From contig JADJSZ010000049.1 of assembly GCA_016711405.1 (NCBI GenBank), positions 1 to 64,000 of the forward strand: 64,000 nt of DNA, in the 5' to 3' direction. Shown here in pieces: positions 1 to 12,338 of the stretch (position 1 is its first letter; the number at the start of each line of letters is the position of its first letter). The DNA comes from Candidatus Hadersleviella danica (lineage in GTDB: Bacteria > Chloroflexota > Anaerolineae > Promineifilales > Promineifilaceae). The notes below the pieces were generated by a model. That model did no database searches. It was not told the DNA's origin and saw only the letters and a program-made list of their open reading frames with translations. Made by a program: the position numbers and the translations under genes.

Positions 1-2297
1 TTTTAATGTCAGTTTTGGTTGTGCTTTTGATAGGGGTATGTGGCCTGTGATGTTGGTGGTGCCGTGGGTGGGGGTGCTGATAATAGTGAGTTGGCCGTTT
101 AGGCTGAGGAGGCGGGGTGCATGTTGGTGAGGCCGTGGTGGTTGGGAGTGATTGGGGGTGAAACCTCGGCCGTCGTCAGCAATGAAAATGTTAGCTGGGT
201 GGATGTGCCATCTAAAGTAAAGTGATTGTAATGGTTTGGGGCTGGGCGTGTTGGAGGGCGTTGTCAAAGGCTTGTTTGCAGACGAGGAAGAGGGTTTGTT
301 TTGGGCTAAGCTGAGGAATGGGTCGGGCGGAAAGGGGTGGGGCAAATAAGGTGATAGGCGAGGTTGGGGATGGTGGGTTTGGGCTTCGTGGAAAAGGTTT
401 TCAATAAACTGGCGGCAGGTTTGGTGGGTGTAGTCGAGGGCGAGAGGTTGTTGATAATGCGGCGCAATTAGCGCAGGCATTGTTGCGCTGATTCTCGGCT
501 TGGTGGAGGAGGAGTTGTTGGGCAGAGGTGGGTTGGGGGAGAGTTTGACGCAAGTTATCGAGTGTCCACGAAAGGGTGCTTAGTTGGGCAAGGGTGGTGT
601 CGTGCAGTTCACGGCCGAGTTCTTCCCGTTCGGCGAGGCGGATGTTTTGCTCGTCGATCGGCACGACCGACCCGGGCGGCCGTTTGCAGAGGGAACGAGG
701 CGGTGGTAAAGCGATGTTTTGCAGGCTTTCACGGTCTGCCTCGTGAAATGGTTCGCTGGAGGGGCGAGGCCAAGGGTGAGCAGACCTGTTTCTTCCTCGT
801 TAGCGCAGGGAATGAGCCAGTTATCGCCCGCTTTTTTGGGGTTGGTCGGGGAGGGGGGCTGGGAATGTGGGGGGAGAGGTGGAGTTCCGGCCGTGGCTGT
901 GCCAAGGGCGCGGTTGAGGGCAGTGGGGATGGTGTGGGTGAGTTGCTGATGGGTGGGGTGCGTTGGAGGTCGGCCGTGTATTGTTCGATGTTTCTTGGCG
1001 GATTGTGCGGTAGGTAGTGAGGCGTTCGAGCCAGCGTTGCCATCCATAGGGGGGGCGTAAGCCGAGAATGGTGAGAAAGAGCAAACCACCACCTGCCACA
1101 ATTTGCTGACCAATCCCCTAACAAGACCACCCATGTCAAGACAGAAATGGCCACTGCCCAAACGCCTCCAAAAGTGAGCCAACGCACACAGGTGGCCGAC
1201 TGGGCAAAAGCCAATTGGTTAAGACTGGCGATAGCGATGAGTAAAGGGCAAAGGCTATAATCGCCAAAGAGGGGTTGGGGTGGCGGGAGAAACACCCATT
1301 GGGTAGCTTGCCCATACAAAATCCACAACAACGATGGCGATGACTAAAACGGTAGACCATGCCACGGCTCGCCCCTGATTGCGAAAAGTAAGCAGGATGG
1401 TTTCGTTGCGGGCAACGGCGCGGGCACGTTAGCGAAGAGGGCCAAGCTAAAAATCATCAATAAAACTGTCAGGCGGCGGTCTAGGGCGTACCATTCGGCC
1501 AAAGCCGTGGTGGTGTAATAGCTGTTAAAGAATTGAAGCGTATTGCTGACCACACCCAAGTTAAGCAGAAGCAAAATACCGATAGCTAAACGGCGAAAGC
1601 GGGGGAAAGGGGGGTACAAGCAAGTGGCAATTTGCCATACCGAGGCCACGTAAAAAGCTCTATTGGGGCACTCACGGCCATGCCCATCAGATAGGTGGTC
1701 AAGGTCTGAATGCCGGGGTCGTTGTACGCCTGTTTGCCAATGTGGGCGGCCGTAATGGCAATGACCCAACTAATGGCCAAGGTCAACTCCTGTTCCCGCT
1801 CATCGCTTTGGTGGCGATGGCGCAAGAAAATTGTCCAGCCCGTGCTGAGAACAAATAGAGCCAAGAGGGTGATAGGGAAGAGCAGGGGGATGCGCTCCCA
1901 AATCGTTAGGCAAAAGATGGGCAAGGCGCGTTCAAGCCGTTGGTTGTTTTCAATGAGGGTGTGTTGGAGAGGTGGGGCTTGGGGGATGACTTCGCAGGTG
2001 GGGGCGGCTGGTGGAAGAGGGCGTAAACGGCCGTTAATCAGTCCGTTCGTCAATCGGCAAGCCATTGATGGCTACCATGATGGTGTCGTGCTCAAGCGCC
2101 GCGTAGGGTGGGTGGATATAAGCGTCGTTGGGGTGGTAATAGCGGCCGACGCTATCCCATGCCCAGTAGAAACCGCCGTAGGTTTGTTGGCCGAGGGGTA
2201 GAAGAGGAGGCGGCCGCGCCAAGAATGGTGGCTCCACTCCAAACAAAGAAGAAGCCTACCAACCAGCTAAATAATTTGATTTTGTGGGGTAGCTCAT
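1..2297 (-). pseudogene. Broken sensor histidine kinase (HisKA_3 class), runs off left edge
   Basis: This is a membrane sensor kinase readable only by changing frame several times. The likely start is the ATG at 2297, behind a strong ribosome site (AAAGGAGG, 2300-2307). A first membrane helix follows, then a segment near 2040-2150 that resembles a PDZ loop (ending INGLPI) and more hydrophobic helices at about 1600-1980. The dimerisation and phospho-acceptor region at 540-660 shows EELGRELHDTTLAQ, with the His typical of the NarL/LiaS/DegS kinase group. ATPase motifs survive near the edge: ADDGRGF at about 165-185 and the closing IISTP/GTT strand at about 60-100. It would phosphorylate the adjacent NarL-type regulator. 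Many frame breaks in 2.3 kb suggest decay or poor base calling. The family call is firm; function is doubtful. Confidence 0.7.
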
Positions 2298-2311
2298 TGC
2301 CTCCTTTAGGC

Positions 2312-2344
2312 AGACCTTGGAGGTCTTGAAGACCTCCAAGGTCT
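2312..2344. repeat. Perfect 16-bp inverted repeat with 1-nt spacer
   Basis: AGACCTTGGAGGTCTT is followed, after one base, by its exact reverse complement. It lies immediately upstream of the ribosome site of the sensor kinase gene, between that gene and the response regulator. It could form a hairpin in the transcript of either gene. There is no U-run, so it is not a classical terminator. Confidence 0.85.
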
Positions 2345-2445
2345 AAATAACTAGTGGGGTGGGATTACGTTTGGGGTCACGCGGGTAGCCATAGATGTTG
2401 GTGAGGCGTACGAGGGTTGACGACCGATTTTCCCCATTCCCTTCC

Positions 2446-3090
2446 TCAGTTCACCTCTAGCTTTTTAGACATGTTGTGGGAAATGCCTATCACGGCGTGA
2501 ACGGTGACCCCTACGTTGGGCGATTTCGGGGTTGGAGAAGCCCTCGGCCGCGTATTGCTGTCACTAACTCGCAGGAGTGAATTTTTTGACTTGGGCCGGG
2601 TTGCTCGGGGAGAAAGTAGGTGGGGTGGTTGTGAGAGGGGAACGGCCGTGCGCGAGACATACGAAAATACGCAGGTTGCGCCATCCACCGTGGCGCAAAT
2701 ATTTTCCAGTTCATCACCTGCGTACCCTTTATGCAAATAGAAGCTCCCGCCTGATGTTGATTCAACATCGCCTCCAAATCGGGCAAATGTTGCACATAGT
2801 TTGCTGTAGAGAGGGCAACGGCAAATGGGGATACTACTGGCTCAATTGGCGGGCGACCAGAATCCCAAACGGCACGTGATAATCGCGCACACTGTCGCGG
2901 GTCTGGCATATAAGGTCAGGATGACGATATGGGGGTATCTTTGGCAAGATAAGTGAGTGCTTCGGCAAAGGTGGACAGTTGCGGGACAATATTGCGGTAG
3001 GCAACCGGGGAGGTGATGATACCTTGGTGGTTCATCCACATCATATCTATCAACAGAGGGCTTCCATCGGTTTCCTCCTCGTGGGAACAA
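2446..3090 (-). pseudogene. Broken NarL/FixJ-type response regulator
   Basis: Pieces of a two-domain response regulator are visible in different frames. A receiver fragment shows LLIDMMWMNHQGI (phospho-acceptor Asp region, about 3040-3080) and VILTLYARPATV (the Thr strand, about 2900-2940). A LuxR/GerE helix-turn-helix follows at about 2446-2600, ending GVTVHAVIGISHNMSKKLEVN in partly shifted frames. The N-terminal acidic pair of the receiver is not visible, so the 5' end is probably lost. It lies directly upstream of the sensor kinase on the same strand, the usual order of a two-component operon. At least four frame changes are needed. Confidence 0.55.
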
Positions 3091-3097
3091 TGGGTTA

Positions 3098-3136
3098 CTA
3101 CAAATGTTTGTAGATTGTACCTACAAATGTTTGGAG
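3098..3136. promoter_or_regulatory. Candidate operator: two copies of CTACAAATGTTTG(T/G)AG
   Basis: A near-palindromic 16-mer (CTACAAATGTTTGTAG, 3098-3113) is repeated with one change at 3121-3136, 23 bp apart and so on the same DNA face. The pair lies between the response regulator (minus) and the secreted peptidase gene (plus), where a shared or autoregulatory operator would be expected. Confidence 0.4.
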
Positions 3137-3273
3137 GGCAAGAAATGAACGTTTGTATACCGCTCTTTGTCAAGAAAAAGATAAGATGTGTGAAATCACC
3201 TCAGTGCAATGAGTAAGAGGGGGAGCCTGTTTTTAATTGTCTTTATTACGCTACTCAAAACAGCAGGGTACCC

Positions 3274-5324
3274 ATGAGTATCAAATTGTTGATTGCTTTA
3301 TTCTTATGTCTCGGCTTGTTTGGTAGGATGAAAGTTCACCAACCCGCTAAAGGCCAAATTATTTCCAGCAGTATACCTGAAGCTTATGAGGGGAGCAAGA
3401 CGTATAATACATATGTTGTTACGCCAGCGGACCCTTCCCCTACCTTTGAACGCACGGGAACAACGAATTGGGTAACACCAACAGTTAGTGTTCGGCTAAA
3501 ACTACCCTGTCCTCAATACGCGGACAAGATGGGTTGGGCAAACGGGGGGATTGTGATTGGTAAGATGGCGACCGAACACTGCCAACATCTGGTAAGTATC
3601 GGGTAGGGGTTTGTTGCCTAATGACGGGATCTACTACCAATTCCACGATGGTGCGTTACCAAACTCACCATGCAAATGGAAGTAATATGGTGGTGGTGAA
3701 CCAAACTCAAAACCAATGTGGTTGGACGGTTCTAGGCACTTGACCTTCAATGCTGGCCTGAAAGTGGACATGTATATAGCAGGAGATTACAGGGGATAAC
3801 CCTTATCGCATTATCAGTGCCGGTACAGTACGTTTTGTACAAATTGTTAATCCGCCACCACCCCCAATTGTTTTAGGACATTAAGAAGCTTGGCTGTTAT
3901 ACATGATAACAACCGCTTAAGTATTGAGTTTCGTGCGGATAACTTACCAGGACAATTGGTAAAAGTTGCCTTGTCTCGTGAAAACCCTGGGTTGTTTTAC
4001 AGCCACAGGAGGGCAAGGGCAATGCTATACACGTTTTGTGCCAAACAACACAACCAATGGATATAAACTTCCATATCCGGGAGGCACATCATGGCGTTTA
4101 ACACGTACTGCACATTCCAGTGGCCCAGCTTATGATTTTGCCATGCCCATAGGTCGCCAGTTTTTGCGGCTCGTAGTGGTGTTGTGATTGCGACAAGCAA
4201 CCTAACTTCCCCACGAATGGTGCATACAATACAAGTTATCTCAATCAGCCAACTATGTACACGACGCGAAGTGACAACACGGTTAGTCCAATACATTCAT
4301 TTAAGACAGGGAGGTGTAGCGGTTAGTGTAGGGCAATTTGTGCAACGCGGGCAACTTGTTGGGTACTCAGGCAATAGTGGCTATTCCTGTGGTGCACATC
4401 TCCATTTTCATGTGAATCGTACTTATGGTGGACCCAGAATATGGGTTGCCTTTGAAGATACAGGAAATGCCGTGCCTCTTGCAGGGCGATACCATCTTTC
4501 AGGCAATTATATTGGTTCGCTGTTACAACAAGAAGATATGTATGCTAATCCATTAGATGTGCAACCAGATGGCATGGTTCAATTCCGCCTCAATACAGAA
4601 CCAACATCCAATGAAGTCAAACTATGGGCGTTTGATTATTTAGCAGAAGTGGAAGATTTTCGTGTCGCAGAAAGCGAAGTGGGTCTACAAGATGCGGCTT
4701 GGATGCCTTACACGAATACAATTTCTTGGTCTGGCTCTACTATTTTCGTAGAGTATCAAACTACGGTGACGACCGAGTTTCGGCCGTGTATTCAGGCCCA
4801 CGTGCATCAACTGCTAATGATTCTATTGGCTAACTTTGAGAGATAAAGTGCGAATATTGTGGGTGAAGAAATAGAAGTTATTAAATCTAACCACATATTG
4901 TCACAATGCAGTTGGCAGTGGGAATTAGGGAATGGTTTGAACGGTCAATCCAACTTAATCCCATCCAGCGATATTGATGGAGCATGAATTTGGAAGACCC
5001 AGCATATGTGGCAAAATTTGGCTTATAATGCGGCTGGTGTTTACACCGTCACAGCGCAGTTTCTAACCAAAATAATACCAGCACCATGAGCCGCCAAGTT
5101 ACTGTGGTAGATGCTATTACAGCCGACTTTACAATTATACGTGAGGGCAACACGTAACAGTGACTGCTCTTGGGGACAACGCGACTGCATGGGAATGGGA
5201 ATTTGCCGATGATATAACGGCTACAGGTAAAACGGCGACTCATACTTATGAAAGTTTGGATGAGGCGATTAATTTGTTTTGCGCACCGAAGCCGCGAATG
5301 GGCGGGGTGAGAGACACAACTTGA
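3274..5324 (+). pseudogene. Broken secreted M23 metallopeptidase with golvesin-like and PKD-like domains
   Basis: This is a secreted cell-wall peptidase gene readable in several frames. It starts with a signal peptide (MSIKLLIALFLCLGLFG). A segment at about 3640-3840 with NQTQNQCGWTVLGT and TFNAG resembles the golvesin C-terminal-like carbohydrate-binding fold. A proline run (NPPPPPIV) leads into an M23/LytM domain: AYDFAMPIG near 4130-4150 carries a metal-binding Asp, and GAHLHFHV near 4390-4415 carries the HxH motif. A C-terminal PKD-like stretch (AWEWEF...HTYESLD) ends at 5324. The DNA is A+T-richer and nearly free of CGGCCG, which suggests transfer. At least six frame breaks occur, and the 3' end appears cut where it meets the dehydrogenase gene. 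Confidence 0.65.
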
Positions 5325-6478
5325 ATTTGTGCGAAACAACTTTAATATCAACACCACAATAATCTCCTTCATAATCTCATTCGTCCCCCCATAAATCCGT
5401 TGCACCCGCGCATCCCCAAACGCCCGCGCAATCGGGTACTCCAACATATACCCATACCCCCCGTGCAACTGCACACACTGGTCAATCACCCGCCCCTGCA
5501 ACTCCGTACACCACCACTTCGCCATACTCGCCGTCTCCGTGCTAAGCTGGCCCACGTTCAACAAATTGATGCAGTTATCCACAAACACACGGCCGATTTC
5601 AATCTCCGTCTTCATCTCCGCCAGCTTAAAGCGCGAATTTTGGAACGAGCCAATCGGCTGACCAAACGCCGTGCGCTCCTTGCAATAGGCCAGCGTCTGC
5701 TCCAGCGAAACCTCGGCCGAAGCCACCGCCACCACCGCAATCGAAAGCCGCTCTTGGGGCAACTGTTGCATCAGGTGGTAAAAGCCCTTGTTTTCGCCCC
5801 CAACAGATTGGTAACGGGCACGCGCACATCGCGGAAGAACAATTCGGCCGTGTCTTGGGCGTGTAGCCCAATTTTTTCCAGATTACGGCCGCGTTCAAAC
5901 CCCGCCCGCCCCTCCTCCACCACAATCAAACTAATGCCATGTGCCCCCGCATCTTGCTTGGTCTTGCACACCACAATCACAAAATCGCTGTGGATGCCAT
6001 TCGTGATAAACGTCTTTTGGCCATTGATGACCCACTCATCGCCATCGCGCACGGCCGTCGTGCGCACCCGCGCCAAATCGCTCCCCGTATTCGGCTCCGT
6101 CATGGCAATAGCCGACACCCACTCGCCCGAGGCCAGTTTGGGCAACCACGCCTGTTTTTGCGCCTCCGTGCCATAATCCAGCACATAGGGAATGACAATG
6201 TCGTTGTGCAAGCCATAGCCCACCCCTGAAGCCCCCACACGGGTTAGCTCCTCCGCAATGAGCGTGTTGTAGCGGAAATCCTTCACCCCCAACCCGCCGT
6301 ACTCCTCGGGCACATCCATCCCCAAAAAGCCATTCTCGCCCGCCTTGCGCCAAATGCGCTTATCCACCTGCCCCTCTTTCTCCCATTGGGCGTGGTAAGG
6401 GGCAATTTCTTTCTCCACAAACTTGCGAAACGCATCCCGAAACATGCGGTGTTCATCCGTCAGCATCTGTTCTTGCAT
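5049..6478 (-). CDS. Acyl-CoA dehydrogenase (one frameshift, altered C-terminus)
   Basis: This FAD-dependent enzyme makes the first alpha-beta double bond in fatty-acid or branched-chain acyl-CoA oxidation. The N-terminal and middle domains lie at 6478-5771 (AMTEPNTGSDLA is the FAD/substrate loop). A missing base near 5790 (NLLGA / ENKGFYHLMQQ) shifts the frame. The C-terminal helical domain follows with QCVQLHGGYGYMLEYPIAR and RIYGGTNEIMKEII. Homology stops at about 5358. Family members normally end with a short GRSL-like tail, but here the frame stays open through unrelated DNA, antisense to the M23 gene, down to 5049. A rearrangement or assembly join at about 5325-5358 probably replaced the true end. 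Confidence 0.85.
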
Positions 6479-6495
6479 GGGTAGCCTCTTAGGTA

Positions 6496-6570
6496 GTCTT
6501 TCAGTCTTTCAGTCTCTCAGTCGGTCAGTCTTTCAGTCGCTCAGTAACGAATAACGAATAACCAATAACG
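6496..6570. repeat. Short tandem repeats: GTCTTTCA octamers then TAACGAA heptamers
   Basis: About six octamers of the GTCTTTCA type (6496-6544) run straight into heptamers of the TAACGAA/TAACCAA type (6545-6570). Together they fill the spacer between the dehydrogenase start and the stop codon of the PBP-like gene. Related units recur at 8.25, 16.1, 39.1 and 46.6 kb. Confidence 0.85.
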
Positions 6571-6572
6571 CT

Positions 6573-7922
6573 TTATTGCAACACGGCCGCCAACACCCCC
6601 CGCCCCACAGCTTGGCCAGCGGACACATCGGCCGCTTCTTCGACCACCACCACCACCACATAGCGCGGCGCAGTGGCAGGCGCCAGCCCCAAATACCACG
6701 CATGGCGCGTCTCTCCCGCCAAAGCCAGCGTGGCCAACTCGGCAAGGCGTTGGTCGGGGCTAAGGGTAAAGGCGGCGCGGATGGCTTGCGCCGTGTCGGG
6801 GCGCACGGCCGTTGTCGTCGCCGCCGCTGGCGTGGCCATCGCCACACTTTGCCACGCCCCCGCCTCATCTTGCACGGCCGAAACCAAGCGCGGCACCACA
6901 GGCTGGCCATCCTGCGCCAACATGCCCAGTGCCAACGCCAGTTGGAGCGGGGTCACTGTCAGTTGCTCTTGCCCCAGCAAAGCCGGCTCAAGGTCGGCAA
7001 TGGGGGCGGTGTGGGCGGGAGCCAGTGGCAAGGGGAGCGCGGCCGAAACGGGAGGGGTGATTAGCCCAAAATTGGCCAAAACCTGTTGCACATCGGCCGC
7101 GCTTAGGCGCAAGCCGCGCATGGGGGCGGGGCAACTGGCGCGAAGCACATCAGCCCATGTGGTGGGGATGGGTGGCTCGCTGGCACAGGTGATGGTTTGC
7201 CCATTGAGCGGCACAGCGGCCGTCGCCTCGGCCACCTCATCCGCCAGCCGCAACAGTTGTTGATCCAGCGCGGCGGCCAGCAAAAAGGGTTGCAAAGCCA
7301 ACCCCGGCTGGTAGCTCGCCTGCGTCACACGATTGAGCAAGGGAGCGGTGGGGTCTTGGGCAAGTGCCTCAAATTGTTGGTCAAGCTGGCTGGGGTCAAA
7401 GCTGGGGTGGCTGACAAGGGCGCGAATGGCGCCATCGGGCAAGGAGATGAGGACGACGGCTCCCCGCTGGTCGCCGAGGAGTTGGGCGGCCGTTTGTTGC
7501 CATTGGGCATCCAGCGTCAGCCGCACATCGCGCCCGAGAGGGGGCTGATTGAGCAAATCGCGCCACACACTGGCCAGCCCCACGGCCGCTTGGCCGCGCA
7601 ACGCATCATCATACCCCTGCTCCACCCCCGCTGTGCCATAGCGCAAACTGTAATAACCCACGGCTGCGCCCACATCGGGCCACGGGTAGTGGCGAAGCAG
7701 TCGGCCGCTCTCGTCCAAAGGGATGCTTTCGGCCAGCACCACGCCGTTGCGATCCAAGATTCGGCCGCGCACCAGCCGCAACTCCGCCTCCACTGTGCGC
7801 GGGTTGTCCTCGCGCACCAGTAGCTCCTCGCTCCGCCACACGCCCCAATACAGCACGGTTAGGGCAACGGCCGCATAGCCGATAAAAAGCACGAGTAGAA
7901 GGCGTTGTAAGCGGTGGGGCAT
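6573..7922 (-). CDS. Class B penicillin-binding-protein homologue lacking catalytic motifs
   Basis: It has the architecture of FtsI/PbpA transpeptidases: a short cytoplasmic N-terminus, one TM helix (residues ~8-28 from MPHRLQ), the PBP dimer motif RGRILDRNGVVLAES, GYYSLRYGTAGVEQGYDD, and then a transpeptidase-like domain. All three active-site motifs are altered. The SxxK site, usually in PGSTFK, reads PGLALQ (about residues 206-211), so both Ser and Lys are gone. The SxN position reads SCP (about 263). KTG reads ETR (about 404-406). It can hardly acylate peptidoglycan or bind beta-lactams covalently. A structural or regulatory role in wall synthesis is possible but inferred. The frame is intact over about 450 codons. 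ATG at 7922 was chosen over 7958 because it directly precedes the hydrophobic anchor. Confidence 0.75.
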   Translation of the reverse strand: MPHRLQRLLLVLFIGYAAVALTVLYWGVWRSEELLVREDNPRTVEAELRLVRGRILDRNGVVLAESIPLDESGRLLRHYPWPDVGAAVGYYSLRYGTAGVEQGYDDALRGQAAVGLASVWRDLLNQPPLGRDVRLTLDAQWQQTAAQLLGDQRGAVVLISLPDGAIRALVSHPSFDPSQLDQQFEALAQDPTAPLLNRVTQASYQPGLALQPFLLAAALDQQLLRLADEVAEATAAVPLNGQTITCASEPPIPTTWADVLRASCPAPMRGLRLSAADVQQVLANFGLITPPVSAALPLPLAPAHTAPIADLEPALLGQEQLTVTPLQLALALGMLAQDGQPVVPRLVSAVQDEAGAWQSVAMATPAAATTTAVRPDTAQAIRAAFTLSPDQRLAELATLALAGETRHAWYLGLAPATAPRYVVVVVVEEAADVSAGQAVGRGVLAAVLQ

Positions 7923-7963
7923 AACCCTTGATTCTGACACATTCAGCAAGGGGAGCAATTGGG

Positions 7964-8054
7964 GATAGAGATGAGAGATAGAGATAGAGAGGAACGCAGT
8001 GTAGTGTCACTCCCCTGCTTCCTCTATCCTTTTCTACATTTCCTATCTCTATCT
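7964..8054. repeat. GATAGA tandem repeat hairpin
   Basis: A GATAGAGATAGAG-type tract at 7964-7991 is mirrored by CTATCTCTATCT at 8043-8054, so the spacer can fold into a long imperfect hairpin. Sister elements lie at 25.37 and 61.74 kb. Confidence 0.85.
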
Positions 8055-8059
8055 GCCAG

Positions 8060-8088
8060 TTGACCATCCCCCCACTCTTTGCTAACAT
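8060..8088 (+). promoter_or_regulatory. Probable sigma-70 promoter for alaS
   Basis: TTGACC (8060-8065) and TAACAT (8083-8088) are separated by exactly 17 bp. Transcription would begin near 8095, just ahead of the leader that carries a terminator. Confidence 0.55.
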
Positions 8089-8094
8089 TCCGCT

Positions 8095-8234
8095 CATGTT
8101 TACTCCGTTGGTTCAACCCTCGGCCACGGCCGCCGCACACAGCCAGTCCCCCCGTCTGGTTCGTTGCGCTGGGTAAACATCCCCTTCTACCGTAACTACC
8201 ACCGCCAGACGGACACCCATCTGGCGGTTTTTTG
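8095..8234 (+). promoter_or_regulatory. Candidate transcription attenuator in the alaS leader
   Basis: An intrinsic terminator, CCGCCAGA (8202-8209) with TCTGGCGG (8220-8227) followed by six T (8228-8233), stands about 100 bp before the alaS start. Its left arm overlaps CCAGACGG (8205-8212), which is the exact complement of CCGTCTGG at 8152-8159. The two pairings exclude each other, as in terminator/antiterminator switches. The conserved T-box sequence (AGGGTGGNACCGCG) was looked for and is absent, so the sensor, if any, is unknown. Confidence 0.5.
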
Positions 8235-8243
8235 TTTAAGGAG

Positions 8244-8330
8244 CTAGTCAATCAGTCTTTCAGTCTATCAGCCAATTAGCTGGCCAACTGACTCGACTGA
8301 AAGCTAAAGCAAGCTGAAAGCTCTAGAGAG
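8244..8330. repeat. Short tandem repeat hairpin (CAGTCTTT / AAAGCTGA family)
   Basis: CAATCAGTCTTTCAGTCTAT on the left is partly complementary to GACTGAAAGC...GCTGAAAG on the right. It lies between the attenuator terminator and the alaS start codon, and so within the leader. Confidence 0.75.
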
Positions 8331-8336
8331 ACTCCT

Positions 8337-11001
<2,665 letters not shown>

Positions 11002-11011
11002 GGAGAGAACA

Positions 11012-11048
11012 AAAAAAGACCTGCTAGGAAATCCTAGCAGGTCTTTTT
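11012..11048. terminator. Bidirectional intrinsic terminator between alaS and tRNA-Val
   Basis: AAAAGACCTGCTAGGA pairs exactly with TCCTAGCAGGTCTTTT, with A-runs on the left and T-runs on the right. It can end alaS (plus) and the oppositely transcribed tRNA. Confidence 0.9.
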
Positions 11049-11052
11049 GTTT

Positions 11053-11129
<77 letters not shown>

Positions 11130-11263
11130 CTTGAACAAGGCCAAATTATAGCACGGCCGTGGGGAGAGGCAAATGGGAGTTGGCCAGCGAGGATGATTTT
11201 TGAAACGCCCTGAGCAATGATAGAATTGAGCTGATTAACAGCGCATTTTTCTCCCCCAAACCC

Positions 11264-12262
11264 ATGACTACTTCTAAATTTACGACTGCCAACGGCCGCA
11301 TTATTTACCGTTTCCCCGTGCGGGCTTTTCCCGAACTGATTGCCAACATTCATCTTATCCGCGATGGAGAGCGCACGTTTTTGGTGGATTGTGGCTCGGG
11401 CTTGCCCGATTCTAATCAGCAATTGCTGGATGGGTTCCAAGCTGTGCGGGATGCGTATGGGGAGGATATTCGGTTGGAGACGTTGGATGCGATTTTGCTG
11501 ACGCACGGCCACATTGACCATTTTGGGGGGTTGCCCTTTGTGCGGCAATTTAGCCAAGCACCAGTGGGGATTCACCAGTTGGATGTGCGGGTGGTTTCTA
11601 ATTATGAGGAGCGGCGGGTGGTGGCGGCGCGACGGTTGGAGATTTATTTGGAGCAAGCAGGGCTTGGTTCGGCCGCACGGGAAAATATGATGGCGATTTA
11701 TCTCTTTGCGAAGGGGTTGTATCGTTCGCAAGAGGTGCAGTTTTTCCTGAAGGAGGGGGAGCCGTTCCATGATATTCACTTTTTCCATGTACCGGGGCAT
11801 TGTCCGGGGCAGATGTGTTTGTTGGTGGATGATGTGATGTTGACGGCCGACCATATTTTGGGCCGCATCACACCCCATCAAGCACCCGAGAGCATTACGC
11901 TGAACATGGGGTTGGGGCATTACCTCGATTCGCTGGATAAAATCGGCCGTGTGCCCAACATTCGGTTGGGGCTGGGGGGGCATGAGGAGCCAGTGGAGGA
12001 TGTTTACGGCCGTATCGAAGAGATAAAGGTGTCGCACAATAAGCGTTTGGAGCGGGTGTTAGAGATTTGCTCCACCCCGAAAACCATCGCCCAAGTGAGC
12101 AAAGAGTTGTTTGGGGAGCGGCACACCTACCATGTATTGTTGGCTTTGGAGGAGGCGGGGGCGCATGTGGAATACTTATATGAGCGGGGGGAATTGATTG
12201 CGGCGAATGGGGAGGAGATTGAGCGGACGACGCATCCAGTGATTCAATACGAACGAGGGTAG
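11264..12262 (+). CDS. Metallo-beta-lactamase-fold hydrolase
   Basis: This soluble 332-residue protein has the metal motif THGHIDH (about residues 83-89), a second His in PGHCPGQ, the Asp ligand in TADHIL, and a distal His in GLGGHEEP. The C-terminal ~70 residues (VLEICSTPKTIAQVSKELFG) look like the winged-helix tail seen in LACTB2/hydroxyacylglutathione-hydrolase-like proteins. The substrate is probably a thioester or a nucleic acid; the sequence does not decide. It stands alone, diverging from the tRNA, with no clear ribosome site. Confidence 0.85.
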   Translation: MTTSKFTTANGRIIYRFPVRAFPELIANIHLIRDGERTFLVDCGSGLPDSNQQLLDGFQAVRDAYGEDIRLETLDAILLTHGHIDHFGGLPFVRQFSQAPVGIHQLDVRVVSNYEERRVVAARRLEIYLEQAGLGSAARENMMAIYLFAKGLYRSQEVQFFLKEGEPFHDIHFFHVPGHCPGQMCLLVDDVMLTADHILGRITPHQAPESITLNMGLGHYLDSLDKIGRVPNIRLGLGGHEEPVEDVYGRIEEIKVSHNKRLERVLEICSTPKTIAQVSKELFGERHTYHVLLALEEAGAHVEYLYERGELIAANGEEIERTTHPVIQYERG

Positions 12263-12269
12263 ATTGTCA

Positions 12270-12332
12270 GTTACAGGTTGCAGGTTACAAGTTACAGATT
12301 AATTGTGACCTGTAACTTGTAACTTGTAACCT
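12270..12332. repeat. GTAACTT tandem repeat hairpin
   Basis: GGTTACAAGTTACAG on the left is followed after a short loop by CTGTAACTTGTAACTTGTAACC. It lies between the converging MBL and thpR genes, where it could act as a terminator for both. The same unit returns at 13.36 kb. Confidence 0.85.
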
Positions 12333-12338
12333 TCTTTT

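Noticed and set aside
8095..8234. T-box riboswitch for alaS
   Set aside because: The conserved AGGGTGGNACCGCG antiterminator sequence is absent; only a generic terminator with a competing stem is visible.
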